From Gammaproteobacteria bacterium (GTDB lineage: Bacteria > Pseudomonadota > Gammaproteobacteria > Ga0077536): DNA of 64,000 bases. Each line of letters opens with the position of its first letter. Within the stretch, counting starts at the first letter, position 1. Below, piece by piece: positions 55,001 to 60,599 of this stretch. The notes beneath the pieces are model-generated. The model ran no database searches and was not told the origin of the DNA. It worked only from the letters and a program-made list of their open reading frames with translations. The DNA lies in contig JACQWY010000013.1 of the NCBI GenBank assembly GCA_016209015.1, positions 1-64,000 of the forward strand, given 5' to 3'. The translations under genes and the position numbers were made by a program.

Positions 55001-55236
55001 GCAACGCCGAGACCACGGCCTATGTGACGCCGGCCTACTCTGGCAAGTGCGCGGGCTGCCATGCCGTCAGGTCGACCTATGTGCCGTCTTCCGACGAAGT
55101 TTGGAAGGCCAGCAGCCACAGCAGCGACGTCCCGAACGACCTCGCCAGTCATGCGGATTGCGCCGGCGTATGCCATCCGAAGAGCGCGACCGCGACCAAG
55201 TCGGGCGAACACAGGGTCAGTTCGAGCAGCTTCTGA
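43027..55236 (+). CDS. Giant multiheme cytochrome c, about 4069 residues and over 130 heme motifs
   Basis: One uninterrupted frame from ATG 43027 (GTG 43021 possible). Signal peptide at about 15-40 (FATLALILCALVLPRTAPAL). Residues 45-95 match the unit of the 24-heme protein (FDHEQTVFPLRDAHRLLECE). The rest is built from units such as FDHTGVTSGCATCHDGTHAG, CVSCHDNASHDG and NHFATNTNCQDCH. Hand count: 133 CXXCH, ten CX4CH (pattern CSASGCH) and one CX3CH near the C-terminus (CAGVCH), about one per 28 residues. FDH, HDG and NHF histidines could supply distal ligands. It is secreted, Thr/Ser/Gly-rich, with no membrane helix beyond the signal and no barrel or sorting domain seen. Likely a heme wire at the outer membrane or outside the cell. 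Function is inferred. Confidence 0.93.
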   Translation: MSRGTNKDFAWLQAWTRVFATLALILCALVLPRTAPALSVQMSSFDHEQTVFPLRDAHRLLECENCHQRATFKGLSPECRSCHRLGQIAATYRRNDHMPTSDQCQQCHSTKDWTTVIRTDHKEVTAARCEACHDGTLAPGKPTVHPDTGEDCGTCHTTAEFVSGIFNHTGVTTDCVRCHNNANATGKDPGHMPTNDRCEDCHDPGSWWNAHLDHADITPGTSCATCHNGTRANGKSPTHIVTSEDCGACHSTTTWNSAVFNHTGVTSDCATCHDGTHAQGKGGQHLSTSNTCETCHTPLGWSPATKVDHSQVNGVCSSCHDGATHDGVVVTGRPATIADGTPHPAAGECSGCHVPGDPTWKANPHTPGNLANGCYSCHNGTSAVTKGPAHLGTSTLCESCHATTAWSPRTAMDHTQVTQLTPCIACHDGAVHDAITVVGKGQTHLPTFAGCDSCHGTAAWTPVTTFAHTGITTGCIDCHTGTFPPALGKNPATHIASSTRCQMCHQGTTAWTPLLAAQVDHTQVTGNCTSCHGSALTLDTLTTEVKPLGHLSTTSECSVCHSTTAWKPASGFDHQGISTGCSAAGCHVDGRTSSPLGRGANHFATNATCEDCHSMGVSFTPHTTVKHANFTAPTPCKTCHDGGTHDGITVTGKTQNHIPTTADCGGCHVGAETSLSFVGGTFDHTGTTSGCASCHDKVHEQGMSPTHIATTADCVTCHATAAALLSWTGGTFDHAGTSTGCVTCHDGSHAPADGKGPSHVASTNSCELCHTDSAVTQLWTSTPTSGHMDHGQLTSVTPCAKCHATTAGSSLTIDGMTVTGRPTNTASGEPHPATGDCNACHSTTGWTGVTFAHSGVTSGCSASGCHVDRNTSPPLGRAASHIATNTNCQDCHSIGGTFTPHTTVNHADITNVSPCKNCHDGLVHDGVTVTGKTPTHIPTGADCATCHAGAETSLSWVGGVFDHTGTTSGCSTCHDGTHVAGTGPLHIGTTTVCEACHTNSAATLSWTSTPTAGNVDHNHITNTVPCTACHANAAGASLAIDGMVITGRPVTTIGGTPHPATGDCGGCHNRSNWQGASFDHTGVTSGCAASGCHTDGRTSSPLGRAASHIATNTNCQDCHYVGVSFTPHTTVKHADITAPTPCAACHDGAVHDGITITGKSSPHIPTNVPTATDCGTCHVGAQNSLNWAGGVYHSKVTVTSGCTTCHDGSLIAAGADAKGANHIDSSSNCETCHGTSVWSPTTTIDHTQVTGTCVSCHDNASHDGHLIGGKGPEHIGSSNACDVCHTDSASTLSWTSSPAAGNVPHAQITNTTPCTACHATGAASSVVDGMTVQGRPATVAGGGPHPTTGDCQLCHSTSNWASVNFDHAGVTSGCANSGCHVDGRTSSPLGRSANHFVTNTKCEDCHYTGNAFTPRMAVKHADFTSLTPCSACHDGGTHDGIVVTGKSQDHVPTVADCAGCHVGAETTLSWVGGTFDHSGTTNGCSNCHDNTHHAGRGPNHIGTSALCEACHTDSASTLDWTSTPTAGNVPHAQISNTVPCTGCHASGALSSTVDGMTVQGRPALKADNSQHPTTGDCAGCHNTTNWTSVVFDHSGVANNCSQSGCHEDGRAAAPLGRSANHFATNMNCQDCHNIGGSFTPHTTVVHADFTTLTPCATCHDGAVHDGVTVTGKSTPHIPTTVPSATDCTTCHTGSQNTLSWSGGQYHSKVTVTSGCTTCHDGTLTATGAQPKSAHHVATSNSCEKCHGTANWLPLSGIDHAEVTGTCVSCHDGAAHESLTISGKGPQHIGSSNTCDGCHTDSAATLLWTSTPTAGNVPHALIAPVTPCTTCHSSSAASSVVDGMTVQGRPALKADHAPHPASGDCVLCHSTNSWLGAAFSHTGVTNGCADAGCHVDGNAAAPLGRSANHFATNTNCQDCHNVGGTFTPRKTVVHADFTTLTPCAACHDGGTHDGIVVTGTSPGHIVTNIPTATDCGTCHVGAQNTLSWAGGQYHSKVTVTSGCASCHADGSASSPLGRSANHFATNTNCQDCHAANGTSFTPHTTVKHSDFTTLKPCASCHDGAVHDGVTVSGTNPGHIATNLPIPTDCATCHVGAETSLSWANGRYHEKVEIGTNCTSCHSDGHATSPLGRSAQHFATNTSCQDCHTSGGAFSPRKTVVHADFTTLTPCASCHDGATHDGITVTGKSTPHIPTNLPSATDCATCHTGAQNTLSWTGGLYHSKVTVTSGCTSCHDGTQTAAGAQAKGTNHVASSNSCEKCHGTAAWSPLSGIDHTQVTGTCVSCHDNAAHDGLTIGGKGPQHIGTSNLCEICHTDSASSLLWTSTPTAGNMPHAQITSTTPCTTCHATGAPSSVVDGMTVQGRPALDGHGNAHVATGDCVNCHNTSNWTSASFNHTGVSSGCTAVGCHTDGRATAPLGRSANHFATNTNCQDCHNVGGSFTPRKTVVHADFTTLTPCASCHDGSTHDGIVVTGTNVGHIATNVPAATDCATCHVGAQNTLSFVGGQYHSKVTVTTGCTSCHTDGRTSSPLGRSANHFATNTKCEDCHYVGNTFTPHTTVKHADFTTLTPCKTCHDGAVHDGVTVTGKTTNHIATTADCAGCHVGAETTLNWAGGTFDHTGTSTGCATCHDGTHAGGTGPQHIGTTTLCEACHTNSATTKLWTSTPTTGNVPHGQITSTTPCTTCHATATGTSFTIDGMTITGRPLKEADGSTHPTTGDCVNCHGTTSWQGAVFNHSGVTSGCSASGCHTDGNVSSPLGRSANHFATNTNCQDCHNVGSAFTPRKTMKHADLTALTPCASCHDGAVHDGVTVTGTSAFPGHIPTNIPTPTDCGTCHTGAETSLSFAGGQYHSKVAVSTNCTNCHSDGRTSSPLGRAATHIGTNSQCQDCHTTSAWAPAKSPIQHGDITTLVPCLACHDNAAHDGNTIAGKGPNHIASSSLCQNCHNTNVWSPHTTIDHTQVTGTCVSCHDNASHDGITIGGKGAQHIGSSNTCDGCHTDSSATLSWESTPTAGNVNHLLITSTSPCTTCHATAAGTSLTVDGMVVTGRPVKKADNTAHPAASDCVGCHSTTAWTPATGFDHTGVNSGCTAAGCHVDGNASSPMGRGANHIATNTNCQDCHNTGAAWTPRKTMVHADLTALTPCASCHDGATHDGIVILGKNGGHIATNIPSATDCGTCHVGAQNTLSFAGGAYHANVTVTSQCTSCHTDGRTSSPIGRAATHIGTNTRCQDCHTTTAWTPAKATINHADITALTPCLACHDNASHDGNVITGKSGQHIATTSLCQNCHNTSVWRPATSVDHTQVSGTCVSCHDNASHDGQTIAGKSAQHIGTSNACDACHTNSASALSWTSTPTAGNVNHAYITATTPCTACHATNQPSRTIESMTVQGRPALKANGTQHPVTGDCGACHSMTAWVPAVTFDHSGIVNNCSQSGCHIDGNTSPPSGRGAQHIPTNANCQDCHAIGTTFTPHTTVKHSDITTLTPCASCHNGTVRDGITISGLSNGHIPVNVPSATDCTTCHVGSQNTLSWAPGVYHTHVTATAGCLTCHSGTYTSQGAEAKNVGHITSSNNCEKCHSTSVFKPVVKVDHNELTLGSGCYGCHNNTTAQGKGPQHIKTSNTCESCHKTSASTQLWVPVNASDVDHTQITTLTPCSSCHDGAVHDGMTIEGKDVQHLNTSNICENCHTGNAVAPGWAIPSPAGVKHTDVIGTCFTCHKDNGTNHTGLGTVIEGRNTAAHIATNTVCEDCHSTSAWRPYTQVNHADVTGTCTSCHNGAVHDGITVQGRPNDAVHNNANTQAKQCDDCHTTTTWVTTVFDHTGITTGCASCHATALATNKPSDKVHLALKATAPCETCHKTTLAWTVTAVDHTQFTTTTPCANCHDGATATHKPSDTIHNQTTSDCVNCHATTSWVVTFFDHTGITGACSGCHNGTTATGKTQATHFITVRECNYCHSTSAWSVPITGFAHQAANFTVMKLNTHRAYSSFSCKTCHVGNAETTAYVTPAYSGKCAGCHAVRSTYVPSSDEVWKASSHSSDVPNDLASHADCAGVCHPKSATATKSGEHRVSSSSF
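43390..54930 (+). repeat. Coding heme-motif repeat array within the giant cytochrome gene
   Basis: Tandem coding repeats of roughly 55-110 bp per heme motif, grouped into larger blocks of about 0.7-1.6 kb that begin near each CX4CH motif (for example 44767, 45608, 46290, 47150, 47827, 51250, 53308). Some DNA blocks are almost identical, such as 48733-48850 and 50275-50395. The array is the reason for long shadow ORFs on the opposite strand. Confidence 0.85.
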
Positions 55237-55305
55237 GCCTCCGGCGCCGGACTCGTGCCGGCGCCAGGTCCCCCGAGACGCGCGTCCCGACTTCACCTCA
55301 GATTA

Positions 55306-55334
55306 TTGATAAGAAAAATGGCGGATGCTATTGT
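55306..55334 (+). promoter_or_regulatory. Sigma70-type promoter for the barrel gene, possibly leaderless
   Basis: TTGATA (55306-55311) and TATTGT (55329-55334) are separated by exactly 17 bp in an AT-rich pocket. A start site 6-7 bp past the -10 would fall at about 55340-55341, the A of the ATG. No Shine-Dalgarno sequence precedes that ATG, so a leaderless mRNA is suggested. Confidence 0.55.
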
Positions 55335-55340
55335 TCCCAA

Positions 55341-58079
55341 ATGAACTATTCATGGCGTAGGCCCCCGAGGGAGCAGCGGGCGGCCGGTCGGGCATCGCGC
55401 CCGTCCGGAGGGTTGCGCCTGGGCGCGTGCCTGCGTGCCCTGCTGTTCGCTGCCGGGCTCGCCGGGTCCTTCACCGCCGCGGCGGTCGAGCACGTCATGG
55501 ATGAGCTCGACGTGCAGCCGGACGCCAAGGGCAGTGCGGTGAAGATCACCTTGATGTTCCCCATGCGCGTGCTGAGCTGGCAGCCCCCGAAGCACGGTGA
55601 CCTGCTGCACGTCCAGGTCCAGCCCATCCTCCAGCCCGGCATCGACGCCTGCGCGCTGACCGAGCGTCAGACGCTGCTGTGGAGCGCGACCGATCAGGTG
55701 CCGCTCGTCGAGGCGACCTACGAGCCGCAGACGCTGCAGGTGCTGGACCGCACCGGTCAGAGTCCCTGCCAGAACGGCGAGAACGTCGACCCGTTCGCGG
55801 TCAATACGGCGGGCACGCGCGCGCTCGGCTCGGCGGAGATCGCGCTGCGCTTCAATCGTGCGGTGTGGTACGAGGTCCAGCAGACGGACAACCCGCGCGA
55901 GCTGACGGTCGTCCTGCTCGGTGCGAGCGAGGGCAAAGTCGACGTCGACACGACCCAGGAAGTGGAGGGCGAGAAGCTCACGCCGATCGTCACCGAGCCC
56001 GCGAACGAGCCGCTGAACGTGCCGCGCACGCCGGCGCCGCCGCCGGAATCCGCGGCGCCACCCGAGCAGCCGCTCGCCGAGCAGAACTTCTTTCTCTCGC
56101 TCGTCTCCTCGCGTGAAACATTCGGCACCGGCGGTGTGCCCCAGAACCCCGCGTTCGAGGGCAAGCGTTTCTTCAGCAGCGAGATCCGCAAGGACGGCAA
56201 GCCCTGGTACGTCCTGAACGTCGGTTTCTTCGCCGACCGCGCGGCGGCCGACGCGGTGCTGGCCAAGGTGAAGATCCAGTTTCCGGAAGCGCAGGTGCTC
56301 GCCGCGACGGACCGCGATCGCGAGTCGGCGAAGGCCGCCAACATCCGGCCAATCGGTGCCACGCCGCCCGCGCCGGAAGTGCCGAAGCCCGCGGGCGACC
56401 GTACGGCCCAGCTCGTCGGAGAAGCACGCGACGACATCATGGCGAAGGACTTCTCGACGGCGCTGCGCAAGCTCGACGCCGTCGCCCAGGACGACAAGAC
56501 CCCGTACCGCAAGGAAGCGCTCGAGCTCATCGGCGTCGCGCGCGAACGCGCGCTGCAGTACGAGCTCGCCGTCGTCGCCTACCGGCGCTTCCTGAAGAAT
56601 TATCCGGACGGTCCGGACTCGGACCGCGTCAAGCAGCGCCTACAGGGCCTGCTGACGCAGACCCAGGAGACCCGGGAGACGCTGCGCCTCTCGCGTCAGG
56701 AGAAGGCCGCGGGCGGCAAATTGAAGCCCGCGACGGCGGCGAAGAAGCCGGCCGCGCCGCCGGAGGACCAGAAGTGGTCGACCGACGTCATGGGCGGCGT
56801 GTCGCAGACCTGGCGGCGCGAGAACCAGTACACGTCGGGCGGCGGCATGGAGCCCGTGACGTCGATGCTCCAGAACTATCTCGACGTCAATACGCGCATG
56901 CAGAAGAACAACCTGCGCGGCAGGGCCCGTCTCAACGCGGGCTACACGACCGATCTGCTCGCGAACACCCGCTTCAAGAACCGCAATCAGTTCTCGAACG
57001 TGTACTTCGAGATGACCACGAAGGATCGCGGCTGGCTCGGGCGGGTCGGCCGACAGTCGACCGGCAGCGGCGGCGTGCTGGGCCGGTTCGACGGCGGCGT
57101 CGCGAGCTATGCCGTCAACAAGAAAGTGAAACTGAACGTCGTCGGGGGACTGCCCGTCGAGTCGAGCTCCAACGCGCCGCCGAACGACGACAAGTTTTTC
57201 TACGGCATCAACGCCGACATCGGCCAGTTGTGGGGGGCGTGGGATTTCAACGCCTATCTCATCGAGCAGCGGGCGTACGGTTTCCTCGATCGCCGCGCCG
57301 TGGGCGGCGAGGCGCGCTACTTCAAGAACAACCTCTCGGTGTTCTCGCTCATCGACGTCGATGCGTCGTACGGCGAGCTGAATTCGCTGCTGCTGCTCGG
57401 CAACTACCTCTTCCAGAACCGTGCCTCGATGAACGCGAGCTTCGACTTCCGCAAGAGTCCCTATGTGCTCACGACGGACGCGCTGCAGGGACAGGGGGTG
57501 ACGAACCTGACCGAGCTCAGGCAGACGTTCACCGAGAACCAGATCCGCGACCTCGCCGCGGATCGCGCCGCGGCGCGCAGCACGACGCTGTCGATCGGCG
57601 GCTACTACCCGTTCAACGACCGCGTCTCGATCAATTCCGATTTCACGACGTCCCGGGTCTCCGGTACGCCCGAATCGGGCGGAGTCCCACGGACGCCCGC
57701 GACGGACTGGGACTTCATCTACTCGACGCAGCTCCTCGTCAGCAATCTGCCGCGCGAGTCGGACACGGCGATCCTCGGCGCGCAATACGGCGACTTCAAC
57801 ACGACGAGCATGGTGACGTGCTTCATCGGCACGCGTAACGCGATCACGCCGCAGCTGCGCATCGCGCCGACGCTGCGCTTCTCGCACTCCGAGAAGCTCG
57901 ACGGCACGGAGGACTGGACGCTCGCGCCCGACATCCAGCTCGACTATCGTCTGCGCCGGAACATCCAGTTGCAGCTCGAGGGCGGCATGGGTTACGGCCT
58001 GCTCGGCCAAGCCGCGCCGCTCGGCTACTCGCACTTCAACGAATACTTCATCATCGCCGGCTGGCGCCTCGATTTCTGA
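55341..58079 (+). CDS. Outer-membrane beta-barrel protein with SPOR-like and TPR domains
   Basis: 912 residues. Signal peptide LRALLFAAGLAGSFTAAAVE after a basic N-region. An N-terminal beta domain (about 50-230), a Pro-rich linker, a SPOR-like segment (277-325; WYVLNVGFFADRAAADAVLA), TPR helices (356-433; YELAVVAYRRFLKNYPDGPD), a basic linker, then a beta-barrel from about 478 of alternating aromatic strands (LRGRARLNAGYTTDLLANTR) ending FIIAGWRLDF with terminal Phe, the usual outer-membrane assembly signal. Placed right after the giant cytochrome, it may be a porin-like sheath or anchor, analogous in role to MtrB/PioB though not similar in sequence as far as I can see. Confidence 0.8.
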   Translation: MNYSWRRPPREQRAAGRASRPSGGLRLGACLRALLFAAGLAGSFTAAAVEHVMDELDVQPDAKGSAVKITLMFPMRVLSWQPPKHGDLLHVQVQPILQPGIDACALTERQTLLWSATDQVPLVEATYEPQTLQVLDRTGQSPCQNGENVDPFAVNTAGTRALGSAEIALRFNRAVWYEVQQTDNPRELTVVLLGASEGKVDVDTTQEVEGEKLTPIVTEPANEPLNVPRTPAPPPESAAPPEQPLAEQNFFLSLVSSRETFGTGGVPQNPAFEGKRFFSSEIRKDGKPWYVLNVGFFADRAAADAVLAKVKIQFPEAQVLAATDRDRESAKAANIRPIGATPPAPEVPKPAGDRTAQLVGEARDDIMAKDFSTALRKLDAVAQDDKTPYRKEALELIGVARERALQYELAVVAYRRFLKNYPDGPDSDRVKQRLQGLLTQTQETRETLRLSRQEKAAGGKLKPATAAKKPAAPPEDQKWSTDVMGGVSQTWRRENQYTSGGGMEPVTSMLQNYLDVNTRMQKNNLRGRARLNAGYTTDLLANTRFKNRNQFSNVYFEMTTKDRGWLGRVGRQSTGSGGVLGRFDGGVASYAVNKKVKLNVVGGLPVESSSNAPPNDDKFFYGINADIGQLWGAWDFNAYLIEQRAYGFLDRRAVGGEARYFKNNLSVFSLIDVDASYGELNSLLLLGNYLFQNRASMNASFDFRKSPYVLTTDALQGQGVTNLTELRQTFTENQIRDLAADRAAARSTTLSIGGYYPFNDRVSINSDFTTSRVSGTPESGGVPRTPATDWDFIYSTQLLVSNLPRESDTAILGAQYGDFNTTSMVTCFIGTRNAITPQLRIAPTLRFSHSEKLDGTEDWTLAPDIQLDYRLRRNIQLQLEGGMGYGLLGQAAPLGYSHFNEYFIIAGWRLDF

Positions 58080-58080
58080 T

Positions 58081-58097
58081 CGCGCCGCCGCGGCGCG
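58081..58097. terminator. GC-rich hairpin between convergent genes
   Basis: CGCGCCG-CCG-CGGCGCG (7-bp stem, 3-nt loop) lies two bases past the barrel gene stop and before the LpxR-like stop. No T tract on either strand; at most a weak bidirectional terminator. Confidence 0.3.
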
Positions 58098-58103
58098 CGC
58101 TGC

Positions 58104-59144
58104 TCAGAACGTATAGGAGAGGCTCATCGAGCCGAAGTTGTGCGGGTCATTCTGGCCGCGGAACTCGCGGCTGCGCAGGTTCTGCGTGTAGGAGAGCTTG
58201 AAGGAGCCGAACGTGATCGCGGCACCGACGAGCGCATCGCCCACGAGATTCTCCTTGTCGACGGAATGCCCGCCCGCGAAGGAATTGCCGTCGAGGAAGA
58301 TGTCGTGGAGCACCCAGCGTCCCGACACGCCGCCGAAGAAATAGATCCCGAGCGCCTCGCGGCCGCGTTTCAGGCGGGGATCGTTGACCGAGCTCGGCGC
58401 ATTCGGATCGCCGCCCGCGCGGATGATCGCCGTGCCGTAATCGCCAGGCAGGTTCCAGCCGAAGCGCACTTCGCTGCCGGCATTGAGATACGTCGAGACA
58501 TTGCCGACCGAGCCGCCGAGATGGCTGATCACGTCGTAGCCGAGCCCCGTCGCATTCGTGCTCCGGAACAGCCGCCGCTTGTTCTGATAGATGAGGTTCA
58601 TGCCCGGCTCGTTGTCGAGCTGATGCGACCAGCCTCTCGGCGAATCGAAGCCGCGCAGATCGTGCACGAGCTTCTGGCCCTCTTCCGCGAGCGCCCAGGG
58701 GCCGACGACGCCGAGCTGCAGCTCGACGGTGTCCAGCACGTGCTCGTTCTTGCTGATGAAGCTCAGGCCGCCGTAGAGCCAGCCGGCATACGGTCTGTCG
58801 TTCTCGACGACGTTGCGTGCCTGCGTGTCCTCGGGCGTGAAGATCTGCTGGCCGATCGTGAAACCGACGTTGTGCTGGGCGTCCGGCACGTTCACGAACG
58901 GCAGCCGGTGGACGAGCGGCAGCAGCCAGTGCGGCAGGCGGGCCTCGTCCTCGTAGGTCTTGAGATCGGGCGACAGCCAGCCGATCTGCACGCCGTTCGT
59001 GTATTCGCCGTCCGTGCCGGCGAACAGATCGTTCTCGAAGATGACCGTGAACGTCGAGGTGTCGGTCGGGGCTTCGCCGTTCGTGGCCGCGGCGGCGGTG
59101 GAGGCCGCGAACGCGAGCGCGGCGAGGCAGTGTGATCGGTTCAT
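58104..59144 (-). CDS. LpxR-like lipid A deacylase (DUF2219 family)
   Basis: 346 residues from ATG 59142-59144. Signal peptide NRSHCLAALAFAASTAAAA. Family motifs: FTVIFENDLFAGTDGEYTNG (catalytic-region Asn-Asp), GFTIGQQIFTPEDTQARNVV, NDRPYAGWLYGGLSFISKNE, GWSHQLDNEPGMNLIYQNKR, and a C-terminal barrel strand FGSMSLSYTF ending in Phe. LpxR removes the 3'-acyloxyacyl group of lipid A at the outer-membrane surface. It is convergent with the barrel gene of the cytochrome locus, so probably separately expressed. Confidence 0.85.
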   Translation of the reverse strand: MNRSHCLAALAFAASTAAAATNGEAPTDTSTFTVIFENDLFAGTDGEYTNGVQIGWLSPDLKTYEDEARLPHWLLPLVHRLPFVNVPDAQHNVGFTIGQQIFTPEDTQARNVVENDRPYAGWLYGGLSFISKNEHVLDTVELQLGVVGPWALAEEGQKLVHDLRGFDSPRGWSHQLDNEPGMNLIYQNKRRLFRSTNATGLGYDVISHLGGSVGNVSTYLNAGSEVRFGWNLPGDYGTAIIRAGGDPNAPSSVNDPRLKRGREALGIYFFGGVSGRWVLHDIFLDGNSFAGGHSVDKENLVGDALVGAAITFGSFKLSYTQNLRSREFRGQNDPHNFGSMSLSYTF

Positions 59145-59336
59145 GGGCTTCGGGTTCTCCTTCGGCGGCATCCTAGACCGGATCCGGGCGCGTGCCCTGT
59201 CGGCGCGACGGCAATTGCGCATACCGTCGCGAACCCGACTGCCCAATCCGGCCATCACGCTCCATAATCGCCCGCGGACGCCGCGGCGTCTTCAGCACAA
59301 TCACATCCGGCCGCGCTGCGGCCTGCGGGAGGAAAC

Positions 59337-60419
59337 ATGGAATTCGGCATCGGCGTCAGCGCCCACATCACGAACTGGGACATCATTCGTTACGCCGAGG
59401 AGCTCGGTTACGACCGTGCCTGGGTCGGCGACTCCCAGATGATCTGGTCGGACTGCTACGCGACCATGGCGCTCGCCGCGCAGAACACGAAACGCATCCA
59501 GATCGGCACGGGCGTCTCGATCGCCGGCACGCGCATCGCGCCCGTCACGGCGCATTCGATCGCGAGCATCAATGCGCTCGCTCCGGGCCGCGTCTTCCTC
59601 GGCCTCGGCACGGGCCACACCGCGATGCGCGTCATGGGACAGGACCCCATGCGGGTCGGCGAGTTCCGCGACTACCTCCGCGTCGTGCGCGGCCTGCTCG
59701 ACGGCAAGGCGGTCGATTACACGTATCGTGGTCAGACCCGTGAGATTGAATTCCTGCACCGCGAGCGCAAGTTCGTGAACCTCGACAACCGTATCCCGAT
59801 CTACGTCGCGGCGAACGGCCCGAAGGCGCTCGAGGCGGCGGGTCAGTACGCCGACGGCTGGATCACGGTCGGCGGCGAGCCGGAGGTCACGGCTCCCAAG
59901 TTGGCGCATATCGCGGACGGCGCGCGGAAGAGCGGGCGGGATCTGCCGGCGGAGTTCCACACGGCGTTCATCACCACGAGCTGCGTGCTGCGGCCGGGCG
60001 ACGAGCTGACGGACGAGCGCATCATCGCCGAAACGGGGAGCTGGGTGAGCTGCGAGCTGCACTTCATCTACGAAGTGTGGAAGGACATGGGCTGCAACGA
60101 CGCGGTGATCCCCCCCTATTTCCGCGGCATCTGGCCGGAATATCTCGCCCACGTCGCCGCCATGACCCTGCCCGAGGCCGCGCGCTTCCGGCAGATCCAC
60201 GACGGGCATCTCGTCTACCTGCAGCCCGGTGAGCGGCGCTTCATCACCCCCGACGCCATCCGGGCCAGCGCCCTGGTGGGCGAGCCCGACGAGCTCGTCG
60301 CGCACGTGCGCCGGCTCGAGGCCGGGGGCATCAAGGAGGTCACGCTGTGGCCGCCCATGGACGGCGAGCGCAAGGTGCTGCGGGATTTCGCGGAGTTCGT
60401 GATGCCGGCGTTCCGCTGA
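59337..60419 (+). CDS. Luciferase-like (F420-type) monooxygenase/reductase, second copy
   Basis: 360 residues, with GGGAGGAA just before the ATG. Same fold pattern as the protein at 25984-27060: RYAEELGYDRAWVGDSQMIW, IQIGTGVSIAGTRIAPVTAH, GRVFLGLGTGHTAMRVMGQD and PIYVAANGPKALEAAGQYAD. The two are clearly homologous but diverged, especially in the C-terminal half, so different substrates are likely. The cofactor (F420 or FMN) is not decided by sequence. No pathway partner adjoins it. Confidence 0.85.
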   Translation: MEFGIGVSAHITNWDIIRYAEELGYDRAWVGDSQMIWSDCYATMALAAQNTKRIQIGTGVSIAGTRIAPVTAHSIASINALAPGRVFLGLGTGHTAMRVMGQDPMRVGEFRDYLRVVRGLLDGKAVDYTYRGQTREIEFLHRERKFVNLDNRIPIYVAANGPKALEAAGQYADGWITVGGEPEVTAPKLAHIADGARKSGRDLPAEFHTAFITTSCVLRPGDELTDERIIAETGSWVSCELHFIYEVWKDMGCNDAVIPPYFRGIWPEYLAHVAAMTLPEAARFRQIHDGHLVYLQPGERRFITPDAIRASALVGEPDELVAHVRRLEAGGIKEVTLWPPMDGERKVLRDFAEFVMPAFR

Positions 60420-60599
60420 GCGCCACCCGTCCGGGCGGTGCCGGACCGGTCCCGTGATGGGATAGAATGCCGGCACCCGGCGGCGCCATGCGGCGCCGCC
60501 CGACCGACCCGGAACCATCACCGTCGCCGCCGCCTCCAAGCGTGGGGCGCACGCACTCCGCCGCTCGGCCTCGACCCCCAAACCCGTTGGAGAGATTAC

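Noticed and set aside
43027-55236. The possibility that the giant gene is several genes with hidden stops or frameshifts
   Set aside because: The frame runs without a stop from 43021 to 55236 and the repeat pattern continues in phase to the end; only assembly error could still explain it.
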